Program-made: the position numbers and the translations under genes
In this document: positions 42,301 through 52,975 of the stretch, piece after piece
Layout of the letters: every line of letters starts with the position of its first letter
How positions within the stretch are numbered: the stretch's first letter is position 1
Notes under the pieces: model-generated
Databases searched by the model: none
What the model was told of the DNA's origin: nothing
What the model saw: the letters and a program-made list of their open reading frames with translations, nothing else
Assembly (NCBI GenBank): GCA_002746645.1
Contig: PDPU01000023.1
Coordinates: forward strand, 1-64,000
DNA from: Gammaproteobacteria bacterium
Lineage (GTDB): Bacteria; Pseudomonadota; Gammaproteobacteria; Granulosicoccales; Granulosicoccaceae
Length of the DNA: 64,000 nt
Direction of reading: 5' to 3'

Positions 42301-43770
42301 GTGATTCGCACGATCGATCTCCCCACCCGTTCCCGGTTGCAGACTCGTTCAGCGCGGTGCTCAGGACAACTCGCGGCAGTGACTGCCCTCGTGTTCCTGT
42401 CGGCAATCCTTCTGACGGCTCCCATCTCTCTGGCACAGGACTACGAGACCGAACAGCAAGCCGAGGAACACGTCAGCAAGAGCGATGAACCGAAGCCGGC
42501 GTCGCGCATTCGCTCGCGCGCCATCACCATCCGGAAAGGCGATACGCTGTCGACGATTGCGCAGCGCGAACTCGGCACGGTCGGTTACACGGCACAGCTT
42601 GCCGAGTTCAACGAATTGAGCCTCGATGACGTTCTGGAGGTCGGCGACACGCTGCTCATCCCGATTCAGGTTCCGGCTGACGTGGAAGGCGCACGCGTGG
42701 TCTTCGTCAAGGGCAAGGTCACGCTCGGTGGCGATACTGCGGTCGAAGCCGACATGATGGTCGGCACCGGTGACATGATCGCCACGGGCCCTGCGGGTTA
42801 CGTCAGCCTCGAGTTCTCGTCAGGTTCGGTCGTGAATCTGCAACCCGACAGCCGCGCACGCATCACCAACCTCAACTGCCTCGAAGACCAGGATGACTGC
42901 GTCATCGAGATCGAGGCGCAGGAAGGCGAGATGCGTTCGAACGTCGAGAAGCGCGAAGGTCAGCCCGTCGAATTCCGCATCGAAACGCCCTTTGCCTCGG
43001 CGGCGGTGCGCGGTACCGTTTTCGACTTTGGCGCCGACGCCGATGAGTTGCTCGTTGGCGTCACCGAGGGCGAAGTGGTCGTCAATGCAGACGATGCCGA
43101 GCTTGATCTGCCGGAGGGCTTCGGTACGGTCACGGCAGCCGGCGACGCGCCCGGTGAGCCTGAAGCACTGCTGCCCCCACCGGTGTTCCGCAACATCCCC
43201 ATTCGAATGTCCGATGAAGACCGCCTGAGCTGGTGGTCGCTGAGCTCGGCAGCCAGCTACCAGGTTCGCCTCGCGCGGGATGTCAAGGGACGTGAAACCG
43301 TCGCCACCTGGAAGACCGAAGAGCAGTCCATCGAGATCCCCGACGCGGACGCCGGTCACTACCATGTGTTGCTCCGGGCCATTGCCGACAGCGGACTCAA
43401 GGGTTTTACCAGCAATACGGAACTCACCGTTGCCGCCATCGACGACAGCGTCGCACCGGTGCCACTGCGAGTCACGCGTGAGGGCAGCGAGTTCCTGATC
43501 AAGGTGGACACACCTGTCGCCGACGCACTGCGACGTGAGATCGAGGACGACGAGGATGCCCCCTCGCCCGACAAGATCGACAACGCTCCGCCAGGCTACG
43601 AAATTCAGATATCGAACGACGAGTCGTTCTCGGATCCGATGAGCGTCGATGTCAACCAGCTGGGTCAGGCCGTGTTCCAGATCGATGCCGACGAGATCTT
43701 TGCACGGGCACGTGTGCTCATTGACCCACAGACGGTATCGGTCTTCGGAGAAACCAGCGTCGGACGCTGA
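42301..43770 (+). CDS. Exported LysM and FecR-domain protein
   Basis: A 489-residue protein starting at GTG 42301 with a signal peptide (TALVFLSAILLTAPISLAQ). It has a LysM domain (about 75-125: ITIRKGDTLSTIAQRELG, LEVGDTLLIP), a FecR-type beta domain (about 130-260: VEFRIETPFASAAVRGTVFD) and C-terminal repeats resembling fibronectin/tetratricopeptide-free beta modules (WWSLSSAASYQVRLARDV). Such proteins are common in gammaproteobacteria beside adenylate cyclases or CHASE2 proteins, but none is here. Probably periplasmic, murein-binding. 54 bases after pyk. Confidence 0.8.
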   Translation: MIRTIDLPTRSRLQTRSARCSGQLAAVTALVFLSAILLTAPISLAQDYETEQQAEEHVSKSDEPKPASRIRSRAITIRKGDTLSTIAQRELGTVGYTAQLAEFNELSLDDVLEVGDTLLIPIQVPADVEGARVVFVKGKVTLGGDTAVEADMMVGTGDMIATGPAGYVSLEFSSGSVVNLQPDSRARITNLNCLEDQDDCVIEIEAQEGEMRSNVEKREGQPVEFRIETPFASAAVRGTVFDFGADADELLVGVTEGEVVVNADDAELDLPEGFGTVTAAGDAPGEPEALLPPPVFRNIPIRMSDEDRLSWWSLSSAASYQVRLARDVKGRETVATWKTEEQSIEIPDADAGHYHVLLRAIADSGLKGFTSNTELTVAAIDDSVAPVPLRVTREGSEFLIKVDTPVADALRREIEDDEDAPSPDKIDNAPPGYEIQISNDESFSDPMSVDVNQLGQAVFQIDADEIFARARVLIDPQTVSVFGETSVGR

Positions 43771-43897
43771 CACAGAGTTGACGCGGTGTCAGTCGCGCAA
43801 ACTGTCCTCTGTGGCAACAACGGCTGCGCGTTGCCCGAGACGGCAGCCGATCGACAGAACCAGCATGCCGCGGTTCCCGCACCCCGCCTCTCCGGGT

Positions 43898-44731
43898 TCA
43901 GTTCACGAACTTGAAGTCGATGGCGCGTCGCGCGCGGGCAAGCTGGCCGAGCATCTCTTCGCCACCACGTACGGCAACGCCGACGGCCAGAATATCCAGC
44001 ATCACCATCTGGGCAAGGCGCGTCTTGACGGGCGAGAAGATGTCGCTGTCTTCATCGACATCGACGGTCAGCGCCACATCGCTGATGTCCGCCAGCGGTG
44101 AACGTGTGGCCGTCACGGCGATGACCTGCGCCCTCGCCTGCTGAGCGATTTCCACGGATTTCAGGATATCGCTGCTGCGACCGGAGTGGGAAATGGCAAT
44201 GACCAGCGAGTGCTTGTCGAGCAGCGCTGCCGACGCATGCTGCACGTGCGGGTCGGCATAGGCTATGGCCGGCTTCCCGAGGCGAAAGAACTTCAGTTGA
44301 GCATCCTCGGCCACCACCGCAGAACCGCCCGAGCCGTAGAACTCGACACGCTCGCAACTCTCGTAGAGCCGCACGGCCTCGTCGATCGGTTGTTCGTCGA
44401 CGTTGTTGCGAATCTGCACCAGCGAGGCCACGGCACCGTCGATGATCTTCTGGGCGAGTTCACCCGCCGAGTCTTCGGTCGTGACATCGCGGTAGAAGAA
44501 GGTGCCACGGCTGGCGATGTCCTGGGCGAGTTTCAGTTTGAACTGCTGAAAACCCGAACAGCCGAGCGCACGGCAGAAACGAATGACGGTGGGTTCGCTG
44601 ACGCCGGCGGCACGCGCGAGGCTCTGGATCGAGGACTGGACGCAGGATTCCGGATCGTCGATGACGACACGCGCCACCTTCTGTTCCGACTTCCTGAGGT
44701 TCGGCAAGGCCGATTTGGTTTTCGCGAGCAT
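43898..44731 (-). CDS. hexR: HexR, RpiR-family regulator of the Entner-Doudoroff genes
   Basis: A 277-residue protein: RpiR helix-turn-helix (SLARAAGVSEPTVIRFCRAL, GFQQFKLKLAQ) and a SIS sugar-phosphate domain (VEFYGSGGSAVVAEDAQLKF, VIAISHSGRSSDILKSVEIA). HexR of Pseudomonas and Shewanella binds 2-keto-3-deoxy-6-phosphogluconate and releases zwf, edd and other promoters. Here it ends the zwf-pgl-hexR unit, 43 bases after pgl, next to edd-eda, which supports the same role. Confidence 0.92.
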   Translation of the reverse strand: MLAKTKSALPNLRKSEQKVARVVIDDPESCVQSSIQSLARAAGVSEPTVIRFCRALGCSGFQQFKLKLAQDIASRGTFFYRDVTTEDSAGELAQKIIDGAVASLVQIRNNVDEQPIDEAVRLYESCERVEFYGSGGSAVVAEDAQLKFFRLGKPAIAYADPHVQHASAALLDKHSLVIAISHSGRSSDILKSVEIAQQARAQVIAVTATRSPLADISDVALTVDVDEDSDIFSPVKTRLAQMVMLDILAVGVAVRGGEEMLGQLARARRAIDFKFVN

Positions 44732-44774
44732 CGACGTGATCTGCAGACGACGCGCCGTTCAGGCGCCGAATCCT

Positions 44775-45485
44775 TCAGGGCGCCCAGTACACGAGCACGG
44801 GCTCGGGCATGCGTTCCATGAGCCTGACGGCAGGCGGTACCTGTTCCACCGCCAGCAGACCCTGCTCGAGGACTTCGCGCTTGTCGGTGCCCGTGATGTG
44901 CAGGAAACAGACGCGCGCATGCGTCAGTGCCCTTGCCGTAAGCGTGATGCGGGCCTGTGTAACCGACGGGGGATGCATCATCATGACCAGCGCTGGCTGA
45001 TCGCTGTCCATTGCCGCTTCGAGTTCCGGTGCATCGGGAAAGAGCGATGCCGTGTGTCCGTCGGCGCCCATGCCGAGCACCAGCACACCGAGATTCCTGA
45101 GTGCGGATTCAAGATCGCCGGCCACATCATCCAGCGCGTCTTCAGGCCCGGCCACATCGCGGAAGAGCGGGATGAAGCTCGCCGCCGCCGCACGATTCAC
45201 GAGCAGGTTCTCGCGTACGAGCTTTTCGTTGCTGTCTTCGTGATCGGGCGGCACCCAGCGCTCGTCGGCGAGCGTGACGGTGATGCCGGACCAGTCGATG
45301 TCCTTCGTCGACAGGCGCGCGAACACGGGCTTCGGTGTGGATCCCCCCGAGACGATCAACGTGGCCTTGCCACGCGCACGCAAGGTCTGCGCAAGGTGTT
45401 CGGCGATATTGCAGGCAAGGCGCTCGGCGAGTTCGTCCCGATCCTCGTCTTCGACCCAGCCGAAAGTCAACTCTTCAGGTTGCAT
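44775..45485 (-). CDS. pgl: 6-phosphogluconolactonase
   Basis: A 236-residue NagB-like enzyme hydrolysing 6-phosphogluconolactone: LIVSGGSTPKPVFARLST, ITVTLADERWVPPDHEDSNE and VLGMGADGHTASLFPDAPEL, the three diagnostic motifs. ATG 45485 starts at the conserved part; a longer frame to 45656 lacks conservation. Between zwf and hexR. Confidence 0.94.
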   Translation of the reverse strand: MQPEELTFGWVEDEDRDELAERLACNIAEHLAQTLRARGKATLIVSGGSTPKPVFARLSTKDIDWSGITVTLADERWVPPDHEDSNEKLVRENLLVNRAAAASFIPLFRDVAGPEDALDDVAGDLESALRNLGVLVLGMGADGHTASLFPDAPELEAAMDSDQPALVMMMHPPSVTQARITLTARALTHARVCFLHITGTDKREVLEQGLLAVEQVPPAVRLMERMPEPVLVYWAP

Positions 45486-45645
45486 CGGTGGCAATCCCCC
45501 GTGAACAGCGATCCGACGACGCGTGACAGGTTTTCCGCCGGCGCCGCCATCCAATGCGCATTGTAACTGTCTTGTCGCCTCGGCCGGTTGACTCGTCGGC
45601 TCATCGTGCCTGACCTGTCCGACGTGCCCAGAGTCTGCGCCCTCA

Positions 45646-47118
45646 TCAGTCCTCACTCCAGGCGTGACCGTCCCGGCTGATCATGGCATTGGCCGCATTC
45701 GGCCCCCAGGAGCCTGCCTTGTAGGGTTTCGGCACTGTCTGGAACTGCTCCCAGGCCGCACGAATGGGGTCGATCCAGGCCCAGGCAGCACTGACTTCGT
45801 CGCGTCGCATGAACAGCGTCTGATTGCCGCGGATGATGTCGAGCAGCAGCCTTTCGTAGGCGATCATGCGACGCTTCCGGAACACGTCGTTGAAGTCGAG
45901 ATCGAGGTACACCGGCTGCAACTGGATGTCATCACCCCAGGCCTTCACGTACACACGCATGCGGATCTGCTCATCCGGCTGCAACCGGATGATCAATTGA
46001 TTCGGCGTGGTGAAACCGTCGGCGCTCGGAAAGATCGCATGCGGGACCTTTCTGAAGTTGATGACGATCTCGGTGCTCTTGCTCTCGAGACACTTGCCCG
46101 TACGCAGGAAGAACGGCACCCCTTCCCAGCGCCAGGAGCCGATTTCGGCACGCAGTGCCACGAAGGTTTCGGTCGTGCTGTCGTCGGGTACGTCCTCGAT
46201 GTCGAGATAGCCCGGCTGGCCCTCTTCACGGGAGTCTGCCGTGTACTGCCCGCGCACGGTGTTCTCGATGGCGTCGATGCCGGCAAGGGGCTTGAGTGCG
46301 CGCAGCACCTTGATCTTCTCGTCACGTACCGCGTCGGGATCGATGCTCACGGGTGGCTCCATGGCAATGATCACGAGCAGTTGCAGGAGATGATTCTGCA
46401 CCATGTCGCGAAGCGCGCCGGTCTGGTCGTAGAAGGAACCCCGCGTGCCCACACCGAGCGATTCGGCGATGGTGATCTGCACGTCGCTGATGTGCTCGCT
46501 CCGCCACAGGGGTTCGAACAGCAGATTGCCGAAACGCAGCGCAAGCAGATTCTGCACCGTTTCCTTGCCGAGATAGTGATCGATGCGGAAGATCTGGCTT
46601 TCGGCGAAGCTTCCTGCCAGCGCATCGTTGATGGCGTCGGCGCTCTGCCGGTCGCGGCCGAGCGGTTTCTCGAGCGCAACACGGCAGTTGTCGGTGACGA
46701 GACCGGCCGCATCGACCTCGTCGGCGATGGTCTGGAAAAGACTCGGTGCAACGGAAAGGTAGAAGATCCGCACACGATCATCACGGCCCTCGAGTATGGC
46801 GGCAAGTCGGCGATAGTCTTCCTTGCCGGTGACATCCATCGGCAGGTAGTCGAGCCTTGTCAGGAAAGCCTCGAACACCTCATGGTCGAAACTCGGGTCG
46901 TCGATGTGTTCGCGCGCTTCATCGCGAACCTTCTGCCGAAAGCCCTCGCTGTCGTACACCGTGCGGGATGCGCCGATGATGCGTCCGTCCTCGGGCAGTT
47001 GCCCGCTGCGATGGCAGAAGTAGAGCGACGGGATGAGCTTGCGGATGGACAGATCACCCGTGGCACCGAACAGCACGAGGTCGAAGGGCCCGAGCGCTTC
47101 GCTGGAAATCAGGTTCAT
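45646..47118 (-). CDS. zwf: Glucose-6-phosphate 1-dehydrogenase
   Basis: A 490-residue enzyme: NADP loop FGATGDLSIRKLIPSLY, VALEKPLGRD, the active-site stretch RIDHYLGKETVQNLLALRFG and YERLLLDIIRGNQTLFMRRDE. Standard length. Feeds 6-phosphogluconate into the Entner-Doudoroff genes transcribed from the opposite strand. 282 bases to edd, with a palindrome near its start. Confidence 0.96.
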   Translation of the reverse strand: MNLISSEALGPFDLVLFGATGDLSIRKLIPSLYFCHRSGQLPEDGRIIGASRTVYDSEGFRQKVRDEAREHIDDPSFDHEVFEAFLTRLDYLPMDVTGKEDYRRLAAILEGRDDRVRIFYLSVAPSLFQTIADEVDAAGLVTDNCRVALEKPLGRDRQSADAINDALAGSFAESQIFRIDHYLGKETVQNLLALRFGNLLFEPLWRSEHISDVQITIAESLGVGTRGSFYDQTGALRDMVQNHLLQLLVIIAMEPPVSIDPDAVRDEKIKVLRALKPLAGIDAIENTVRGQYTADSREEGQPGYLDIEDVPDDSTTETFVALRAEIGSWRWEGVPFFLRTGKCLESKSTEIVINFRKVPHAIFPSADGFTTPNQLIIRLQPDEQIRMRVYVKAWGDDIQLQPVYLDLDFNDVFRKRRMIAYERLLLDIIRGNQTLFMRRDEVSAAWAWIDPIRAAWEQFQTVPKPYKAGSWGPNAANAMISRDGHAWSED

Positions 47119-47146
47119 GACGGCAATCCGGCTGGCGCATTATTTG

Positions 47147-47159
47147 GTAGTATTACTAC
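47147..47159 (-). promoter_or_regulatory. Candidate HexR operator upstream of zwf
   Basis: GTAGTATTACTAC is a perfect 13-base palindrome 29 bases before the zwf start, in the shared zwf/edd control region. Published HexR sites are palindromes of the type TGTARTnnnnYTACA; the half-site GTAGT/ACTAC agrees with this. The edd side could be controlled from the same site. Confidence 0.6.
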
Positions 47160-47302
47160 TTACAGAATAACACCAATTGCCAAGTCATTCACAAGCGTTT
47201 TTCAATGGTTTTCGGAACCGAAATTGTCATGGTTCTGTAATCATGTTACTCAATGCTCGGTGCCATCTGCCTCGGCGCGGCACCAACAGCATCTGCAGCA
47301 TC

Positions 47303-47386
47303 GACACGGCAACCCACGCGCATCTACAAGCACCGGCACAGCAACCCACGTACATCTGCGGCACCGGCACAGCACCGCATTCACGG
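47303..47386 (+). repeat. Degenerate tandem repeat upstream of edd
   Basis: Near-copies of GCACCGGCACAGCAACCCACG with downstream ACATCTGCG, unit about 31 bases, occur two and a half times (around 47303, 47330 and 47361), directly before the edd start. Possibly a slippage product in the edd leader. Confidence 0.6.
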
Positions 47387-47399
47387 AGATCATCCTGCG

Positions 47400-49223
47400 A
47401 TGAGCGACGGTCTTTCCCGACTGAACGACATCACCGACACCATCAGAAAACGCAGCGAATCGTCCCGTCGGCGTTACCTCGACAGCATCGAGGAGATGGC
47501 CGCAGTCGGCTCGCCGCGCACAGTCATGGGCTGTACCAACATTGCCCATGCCTTTGCCGCCTCACCCGAGCATGACAAGATCATCCTGCATGCAGAGCGC
47601 GCGCCGAACCTCGGCATCGTCACGAGCTACAACGACATGCTCTCGGCACACCAGCCCTACGAGCATGCACCGGCCCTCATTCGCGCCGCGGCACGCGAGA
47701 TCGGCGCCACGGCCCAGGTCGCCGGGGGCACACCAGCGATGTGCGACGGTGTCACGCAGGGGCAACCCGGGATGGAACTCTCGCTGTTCAGCCGCGATGT
47801 CATCGCCATGTCGACTGCCGTTGCCCTCTCCCACAATGTCCATGACGCCGTCGTCATGCTGGGTGTCTGCGACAAGATCGTCCCGGGGCTCCTCATGGGG
47901 GCACTGAGCTTCGGGCATCTGCCCGTCGTGCTCGTACCGGCAGGGCCCATGACCACCGGCATTCCCAACAAGGAAAAGGCGCGTGTGCGGCAGCGTCATG
48001 CCGAAGGCAAGGCCACGCGGAAAGAGCTTCTCGCATCCGAGAGCGCCTCCTACCACGGCCCCGGTACCTGCACCTTCTACGGTACGGCGAATTCCAACCA
48101 GATGCTGATGGAAGTGATGGGCCTGCATCTCCCGGGTGCGGCATTCGTCAACCCCGGCACCGAACTGCGCGATGCCCTGACCCGCGCCGCCGCCCAGCGT
48201 GCGCTGGCGATCACCGCCAGGGGCAACGAGTACACACCCATCGGCAGACTCGTCGACGAGCGTGCCATCGTCAATGCCATCGTGGGCCTTCTCGCCACCG
48301 GCGGATCCACCAACCACACGCTGCACATCATCGCCATTGCCCGCTGTGCCGGCATCGAGATCAACTGGGACGACTTCGACGCTCTCGGGCGACTCGTGCC
48401 GCTGCTCACGCATGTCTACCCTTCCGGCCAGGCCGACGTCAACCAGTTCCACGCTGCCGGCGGCATGGCGCTCGTCATTCGCGAGTTGCTCGACGCGGGG
48501 CTGCTGCACCGGGACGTGCTGACCGTTGCCTCCGATCAGGGTCTCGAACGCTACACCGAGGAACCCTGGCTCGACAACGGTACGCTGAAATGGCGCGAGG
48601 GGCCGACAGCGTCGGTGGACGACAGCATCATCGCATCGGCCGACGCTCCCTTCCGGGCCGACGGCGGGCTGCGCCTCATGCACGGCAATCTCGGCCGCGC
48701 CGTGGTCAAGACATCGGCCGTCGGAAACGAGCACCGTGTGGTCGAAGCCCCGGCGCTGGTCTTCCATTCGCAGCGCGCGCTGCGCGAAGCCTTCGAGGCA
48801 GGTGAACTCGAACGGGATTTCGTCGCGGTCGTGACCTACCAGGGCCCACGTGCCAACGGCATGCCGGAACTGCACAAGCTCACGCCGATACTCGGCGTGT
48901 TGCTCGATCGTGGTTTCAAGGTCGCTCTCGTGACCGACGGGCGCATGTCGGGTGCTTCCGGAAAGGTTCCCGCGGCCATTCACGTGTCTCCCGAGTGCCT
49001 CCTCGACGGACCGCTGGCGCGTGTTCGCGACGGCGACATCATCCGCGTCGATACCGAGACCGGAGAACTCACGGCGAAGGTCGATGCCGAGGAGTGGGCA
49101 GCGCGCGCCACCACTGCACCGGATCTCGAAGGCAACCACAGCGGACTGGGTCGCGAACTCTTTGCCGGCTTCCGCCGCAACGTGAATGCTGCCGAGGAAG
49201 GCGCCATCAGTCTGATGGGCTGA
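47400..49223 (+). CDS. edd: 6-phosphogluconate dehydratase
   Basis: A 607-residue iron-sulfur dehydratase making KDPG. Motifs: [57 protein letters not shown] and [20 protein letters not shown]; cysteines of the cluster lie in the first, second and fourth. C-terminal [20 protein letters not shown] is also typical. ATG 47400. Followed by eda after 111 bases. Confidence 0.96.
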   Translation: MSDGLSRLNDITDTIRKRSESSRRRYLDSIEEMAAVGSPRTVMGCTNIAHAFAASPEHDKIILHAERAPNLGIVTSYNDMLSAHQPYEHAPALIRAAAREIGATAQVAGGTPAMCDGVTQGQPGMELSLFSRDVIAMSTAVALSHNVHDAVVMLGVCDKIVPGLLMGALSFGHLPVVLVPAGPMTTGIPNKEKARVRQRHAEGKATRKELLASESASYHGPGTCTFYGTANSNQMLMEVMGLHLPGAAFVNPGTELRDALTRAAAQRALAITARGNEYTPIGRLVDERAIVNAIVGLLATGGSTNHTLHIIAIARCAGIEINWDDFDALGRLVPLLTHVYPSGQADVNQFHAAGGMALVIRELLDAGLLHRDVLTVASDQGLERYTEEPWLDNGTLKWREGPTASVDDSIIASADAPFRADGGLRLMHGNLGRAVVKTSAVGNEHRVVEAPALVFHSQRALREAFEAGELERDFVAVVTYQGPRANGMPELHKLTPILGVLLDRGFKVALVTDGRMSGASGKVPAAIHVSPECLLDGPLARVRDGDIIRVDTETGELTAKVDAEEWAARATTAPDLEGNHSGLGRELFAGFRRNVNAAEEGAISLMG

Positions 49224-49334
49224 GTCACGCCGGCAATGACCGCGGCAGTCTGGCTGCTGCCCACATCACGATTCCCGACGAAAATCCCCGTCCGCGACAA
49301 CCACAAGCCTTGCAGACACCGGAGAAACCTGCGC

Positions 49335-49949
49335 ATGAACGTCATCGACCTGATGCGAAAAGCCCCCGTCATTCCGGTGATCGTCATCGACGATCCTGCC
49401 CATGCCGAACCGCTGGCCCGAGCCATGGTCGCCGGTAGCCTGCCGGTACTCGAAGTCACGCTGCGCACCCCCGCAGCACTCGACGCGGTCAGGATCATGA
49501 GCGCCGTCGACGGTGCGATCGTCGGCGTGGGCACTGCGCTCGATGCCAGGGATCTGGAACGCGCGCTGGCCGCAGGCGCCGAGTTTGCCGTGAGTCCGGG
49601 TTACACCGATGCGCTCGGCAAGACGGCGCACGAACTCGGCATGCCGCTGCTGCCGGGCAGCATGACACCGGCCGACATCATGCGCGCCCGTGATGGTGGC
49701 TACAATGAACTGAAATTCTTTCCAGCATCACAGGCAGGTGGCATCGCGATGCTCAAGGCACTCGGCGGACCTTTCGTCGATGTGCGTTTCTGTCCGACAG
49801 GGGGTGTGTCACTCTCGACGGCACCCGACTTTCTGGCGCTGAACAACGTGGAGTGCGTCGGCGGTTCCTGGGTGGCACCGCAACAGAAAATGCGCGACGG
49901 CGACTGGACAGGTATCGAGGCACTGGCAAGGGAGGCAGCAGCGCTCTGA
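49335..49949 (+). CDS. eda: KDPG aldolase
   Basis: A 204-residue class I aldolase splitting 2-keto-3-deoxy-6-phosphogluconate into pyruvate and glyceraldehyde 3-phosphate. Glutamate in PVLEVTLRTPAAL, Schiff-base lysine in YNELKFFPASQAGG and phosphate site CPTGGVS are present. ATG 49335. Completes the Entner-Doudoroff pathway; no phosphofructokinase gene is seen in the window. Confidence 0.96.
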   Translation: MNVIDLMRKAPVIPVIVIDDPAHAEPLARAMVAGSLPVLEVTLRTPAALDAVRIMSAVDGAIVGVGTALDARDLERALAAGAEFAVSPGYTDALGKTAHELGMPLLPGSMTPADIMRARDGGYNELKFFPASQAGGIAMLKALGGPFVDVRFCPTGGVSLSTAPDFLALNNVECVGGSWVAPQQKMRDGDWTGIEALAREAAAL

Positions 49950-50035
49950 GACAGGCGCCGATTCCTGCACGCAACTCCCGAAGCTCCCGAAGAGTGTCGT
50001 ATGCTGTGGGTGACAAAGGCACAAGGCAATCGCAC

Positions 50036-51439
50036 ATGCGTAAGGAAGACTTCGGCAAATGGTCACATCGGGCGGCCGAGTGGGCGGCAGACTACCATGC
50101 CGGCATCGGCGAGCGCCCGGTACGCGCACAGGTGCAACCCGGCGAAATCGCGGCACGCATTGCCGAGGCACCACCTGCTGCCGCCGAACCCATGGAAACC
50201 ATCTTCGCCGACTTCGTCGACATCATTCCCGACGGCATGACGCACTGGCAGCACCCACGTTTCTTTGCCTACTTCCCCTCGAATTCGGCCCCGGCGGCAC
50301 TGGTTGCGGAGCAACTGGCCGTGGCGCTCGCGAGTCAGTGCATGCTCTGGCAGACTTCGCCCGCCGCCACCGAACTCGAAACCCGCATGGTGGACTGGCT
50401 CCGTCAGGCGACAGGCCTGCCCGAAGGCTTCAAGGGAGTGCTGCAGGACACCGCATCCAGCGCCACACTCTGCGCCATCCTGACCATGCGCGAACGTGCC
50501 CTCGAATGGCAGGGTAATCGGCAAGGCCTGGCAGGTCTGCCACAGACACGCGTCTACGCATCCACGCATACCCACAGCAGCATCGACAAGGCCATCTGGA
50601 TTGCGGGCCTCGGGCAGGACAACCTTGTCAGGATTCCGACCACCGACGACCGTGCGATGGACGTCGAGGCGCTGCAAGCTGCCATCACGGCCGATCGCAA
50701 AGCGGGGCTGTTGCCGGCCGGCATCGTGACCTGTGTCGGTGGTACCTCCATGGGCGCCTGTGACAACGTCCGCGCCGTGTGTGAACTGGCCCGACGCGAA
50801 GACCTCTACACGCACGTCGACGCCGCCTGGGCCGGTTCCGCCATGATCTGCCCCGAGTTCCGCCCGCTCTGGGAGGGTGTGGAACTCGCCGACAGCATCG
50901 TCTTCAACCCTCACAAGTGGCTCGGTGCGCCGATGGAATGCTCCTGCCACTTCGTGCGCGACCCCGAAACCCTCGTCAGAACCCTCGCCATCCAGCCCGA
51001 ATACCTCAGAACCCACGGCCGGGATGGCATCATCAACTACAGCGAATGGGGCATACAGCTCGGGCGGCGTTTCCGGGCACTGAAGCTCTGGTTCCTGATG
51101 CGTGCCTATGGCATCGAGGGCTTGCAGGCGATGATTCGCCGTCACGTCGAATGGACCGCATGGCTTGCCGAGCAGCTGCGCCGCGAAGACGATTTCGAGA
51201 TCGTGACGGAACCCATCCTCGCCCTCTTCACCTTCCGCCATGTACCGGCTGGCGTCGAGGATCTCGACGCGAGCAACCGTCAACTCATCGAGCGCATCAA
51301 TGACGACGGGCGCATCTACCTCACGCAGACGCTGCACGACGGGCAGTTCGTGATCCGCTTCAGCTGCGGACACATGGAAATGCAGGAAGAGGACATCCGC
51401 ATCGCGCGGGACGTGATCATCGAACTGGCGCGTGCCTGA
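50036..51439 (+). CDS. PLP-dependent amino-acid decarboxylase (group II, aromatic-L-amino-acid type)
   Basis: A 467-residue protein of the tryptophan/tyrosine/DOPA decarboxylase group: [34 protein letters not shown] (histidine stacking on PLP), [16 protein letters not shown] and the PLP lysine in [14 protein letters not shown]. Substrate residues are not decisive, so tyrosine, tryptophan or phenylalanine are possible. ATG 50036 starts at the conserved E-D-F region. Monocistronic. Confidence 0.9.
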   Translation: MRKEDFGKWSHRAAEWAADYHAGIGERPVRAQVQPGEIAARIAEAPPAAAEPMETIFADFVDIIPDGMTHWQHPRFFAYFPSNSAPAALVAEQLAVALASQCMLWQTSPAATELETRMVDWLRQATGLPEGFKGVLQDTASSATLCAILTMRERALEWQGNRQGLAGLPQTRVYASTHTHSSIDKAIWIAGLGQDNLVRIPTTDDRAMDVEALQAAITADRKAGLLPAGIVTCVGGTSMGACDNVRAVCELARREDLYTHVDAAWAGSAMICPEFRPLWEGVELADSIVFNPHKWLGAPMECSCHFVRDPETLVRTLAIQPEYLRTHGRDGIINYSEWGIQLGRRFRALKLWFLMRAYGIEGLQAMIRRHVEWTAWLAEQLRREDDFEIVTEPILALFTFRHVPAGVEDLDASNRQLIERINDDGRIYLTQTLHDGQFVIRFSCGHMEMQEEDIRIARDVIIELARA

Positions 51440-51567
51440 GTGCTCGTTTGACAAGGACGAAGCGCAAGCCACGCCCATTCCCTGACACCAAAATGCTCAT
51501 CGTCGGCAAAGCGGCGCATGATCTGGAGTTTGCAAGCCCGTCCGCGTATACAAATTTCATGAAGGTG

Positions 51568-52194
51568 TCAGCCGACGATGGTGGCTTCGGTAGCGGCTCG
51601 CATGTCTGCTTCGCTCACCCCGTCGGCAAGTTCGACGATCTTCAGGCCGCCCTCGACCACATCGAGTACGCCGAGGTTGGTGACGATGCGATCAACCACA
51701 CCCTTGCCGGTCAGTGGCAGAGTGCATTCCTTCAGCACCTTGCTCTCGCCATGCTTGCTGGTGTGCGTCATGAGTACGATCACCTTGCCGACACCCGCAA
51801 CGAGATCCATCGCCCCGCCCATGCCCTTGACGAGCTTGCCGGGAATCATCCAGTTGGCAAGATCACCGTTCTCGGCCACTTCCATCGAGCCGAGGATGGC
51901 CACCGCGATCTTGCCGCCGCGGATCATGCCGAAGCTCGTGGCACTGTCGAAATAGGAGGTACGGTGCAGTTCGGTGATGGTCTGCTTGCCGGCATTGATG
52001 AGGTCAGCGTCTTCCTCGCCTTCGTAGGGAAACGGGCCCATGCCGAGCATGCCGTTCTCGGACTGGAAGGTGATGTACTTGTCACCGATGTGGTTCGCCA
52101 CCAGCGTCGGGATGCCGATGCCGAGGTTCACGTACATGCCGTCTTCGAGTTCCTGTGCAGCGCGTGCTGCCATCTGTTCACGATCCCAGGCCAT
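51568..52194 (-). CDS. scoB: 3-oxoacid CoA-transferase subunit B
   Basis: A 208-residue protein: MYVNLGIGIPTLVANHIGDK, the catalytic glutamate in FQSENGMLGMGPFPYEGEED, FGMIRGGKIAVAILGSMEVA and a C-terminal GVVDRIVTNLGVLDV. Transfers CoA between succinyl-CoA and acetoacetate or related oxoacids. ATG 52194 shares a base with the stop of subunit A. PhaC in the same window makes a link to storage-polymer breakdown plausible, but that is inference. Confidence 0.94.
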   Translation of the reverse strand: MAWDREQMAARAAQELEDGMYVNLGIGIPTLVANHIGDKYITFQSENGMLGMGPFPYEGEEDADLINAGKQTITELHRTSYFDSATSFGMIRGGKIAVAILGSMEVAENGDLANWMIPGKLVKGMGGAMDLVAGVGKVIVLMTHTSKHGESKVLKECTLPLTGKGVVDRIVTNLGVLDVVEGGLKIVELADGVSEADMRAATEATIVG

Positions 52195-52898
52195 CAGACT
52201 GCCTCCCTCTTGCGCGTGGTGCGCTGTTCGATGCGCTTTTCGTGTTCGCCCTGCACAAGGCGATGTACGTAGACACCGGGAAGATGGATATGATCGGGGT
52301 CGATCGACCCCGCCGGCACGATCTCCTCGACCTCGGCCACGCAGACCTTCCCGCACATGGCGGCGGGTGGATTGAAGTTGCGTGCAGTCTTCCTGAACAC
52401 CATGTTGCCGGTTTCATCGGCCTTCCAGCCCTTGACGATGGCAAGGTCGGCAAAGATGCCATGTTCGAGGATGTACGGTTCGCCGTTGAACTCACGCTCT
52501 TCCTTGCCTTCGGCGACGATGGTGCCGAAACCCGTGCGCGTGTAGAAGGCGGGTATGCCCGCGCCGCCGGCGCGCATGCGCTCGGCCAGCGTGCCCTGGG
52601 GGTTGAATTCGAGTTCGAGCTCGCCCGCGAGATACTGGCGCATGAACTCGGCGTTCTCGCCCACGTAGGACGACATCATCTTGCGGATCTGCCGCGTTTC
52701 GAGGAGTTTGCCAAGGCCGAAACCATCGACACCGGCATTGTTCGAAGCAAAGGTGAGATCCTTCACGCCACTTCTGACGATGGCGTCGATCAGGAGTTCG
52801 GGTATGCCGCACAGCCCGAAGCCACCAGCGGCGATCAGCAGGCCGTCTTCGAGCAGGCCCTCGAGCGCAGCATCGGCGTTGTCGTAGATCTTGTTCAT
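52194..52898 (-). CDS. scoA: 3-oxoacid CoA-transferase subunit A
   Basis: A 234-residue partner of subunit [21 protein letters not shown] (glycine-rich CoA site), [40 protein letters not shown] and [16 protein letters not shown]. Standard length. First gene of the unit; the region in front of it holds three 8-bp microsatellites. Confidence 0.94.
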   Translation of the reverse strand: MNKIYDNADAALEGLLEDGLLIAAGGFGLCGIPELLIDAIVRSGVKDLTFASNNAGVDGFGLGKLLETRQIRKMMSSYVGENAEFMRQYLAGELELEFNPQGTLAERMRAGGAGIPAFYTRTGFGTIVAEGKEEREFNGEPYILEHGIFADLAIVKGWKADETGNMVFRKTARNFNPPAAMCGKVCVAEVEEIVPAGSIDPDHIHLPGVYVHRLVQGEHEKRIEQRTTRKREAV

Positions 52899-52975
52899 GC
52901 AGCAGTCAATCCCCTTGCCTCAGGGCTGGATGGTGTCGCCGTCTTCGGCAGCCGGGTTGACGGGTTTTCGAAACC

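Noticed and set aside
45664..47403. 579-codon plus-strand frame opposite zwf
   Set aside because: Shadow frame; zwf on the minus strand is unambiguous.
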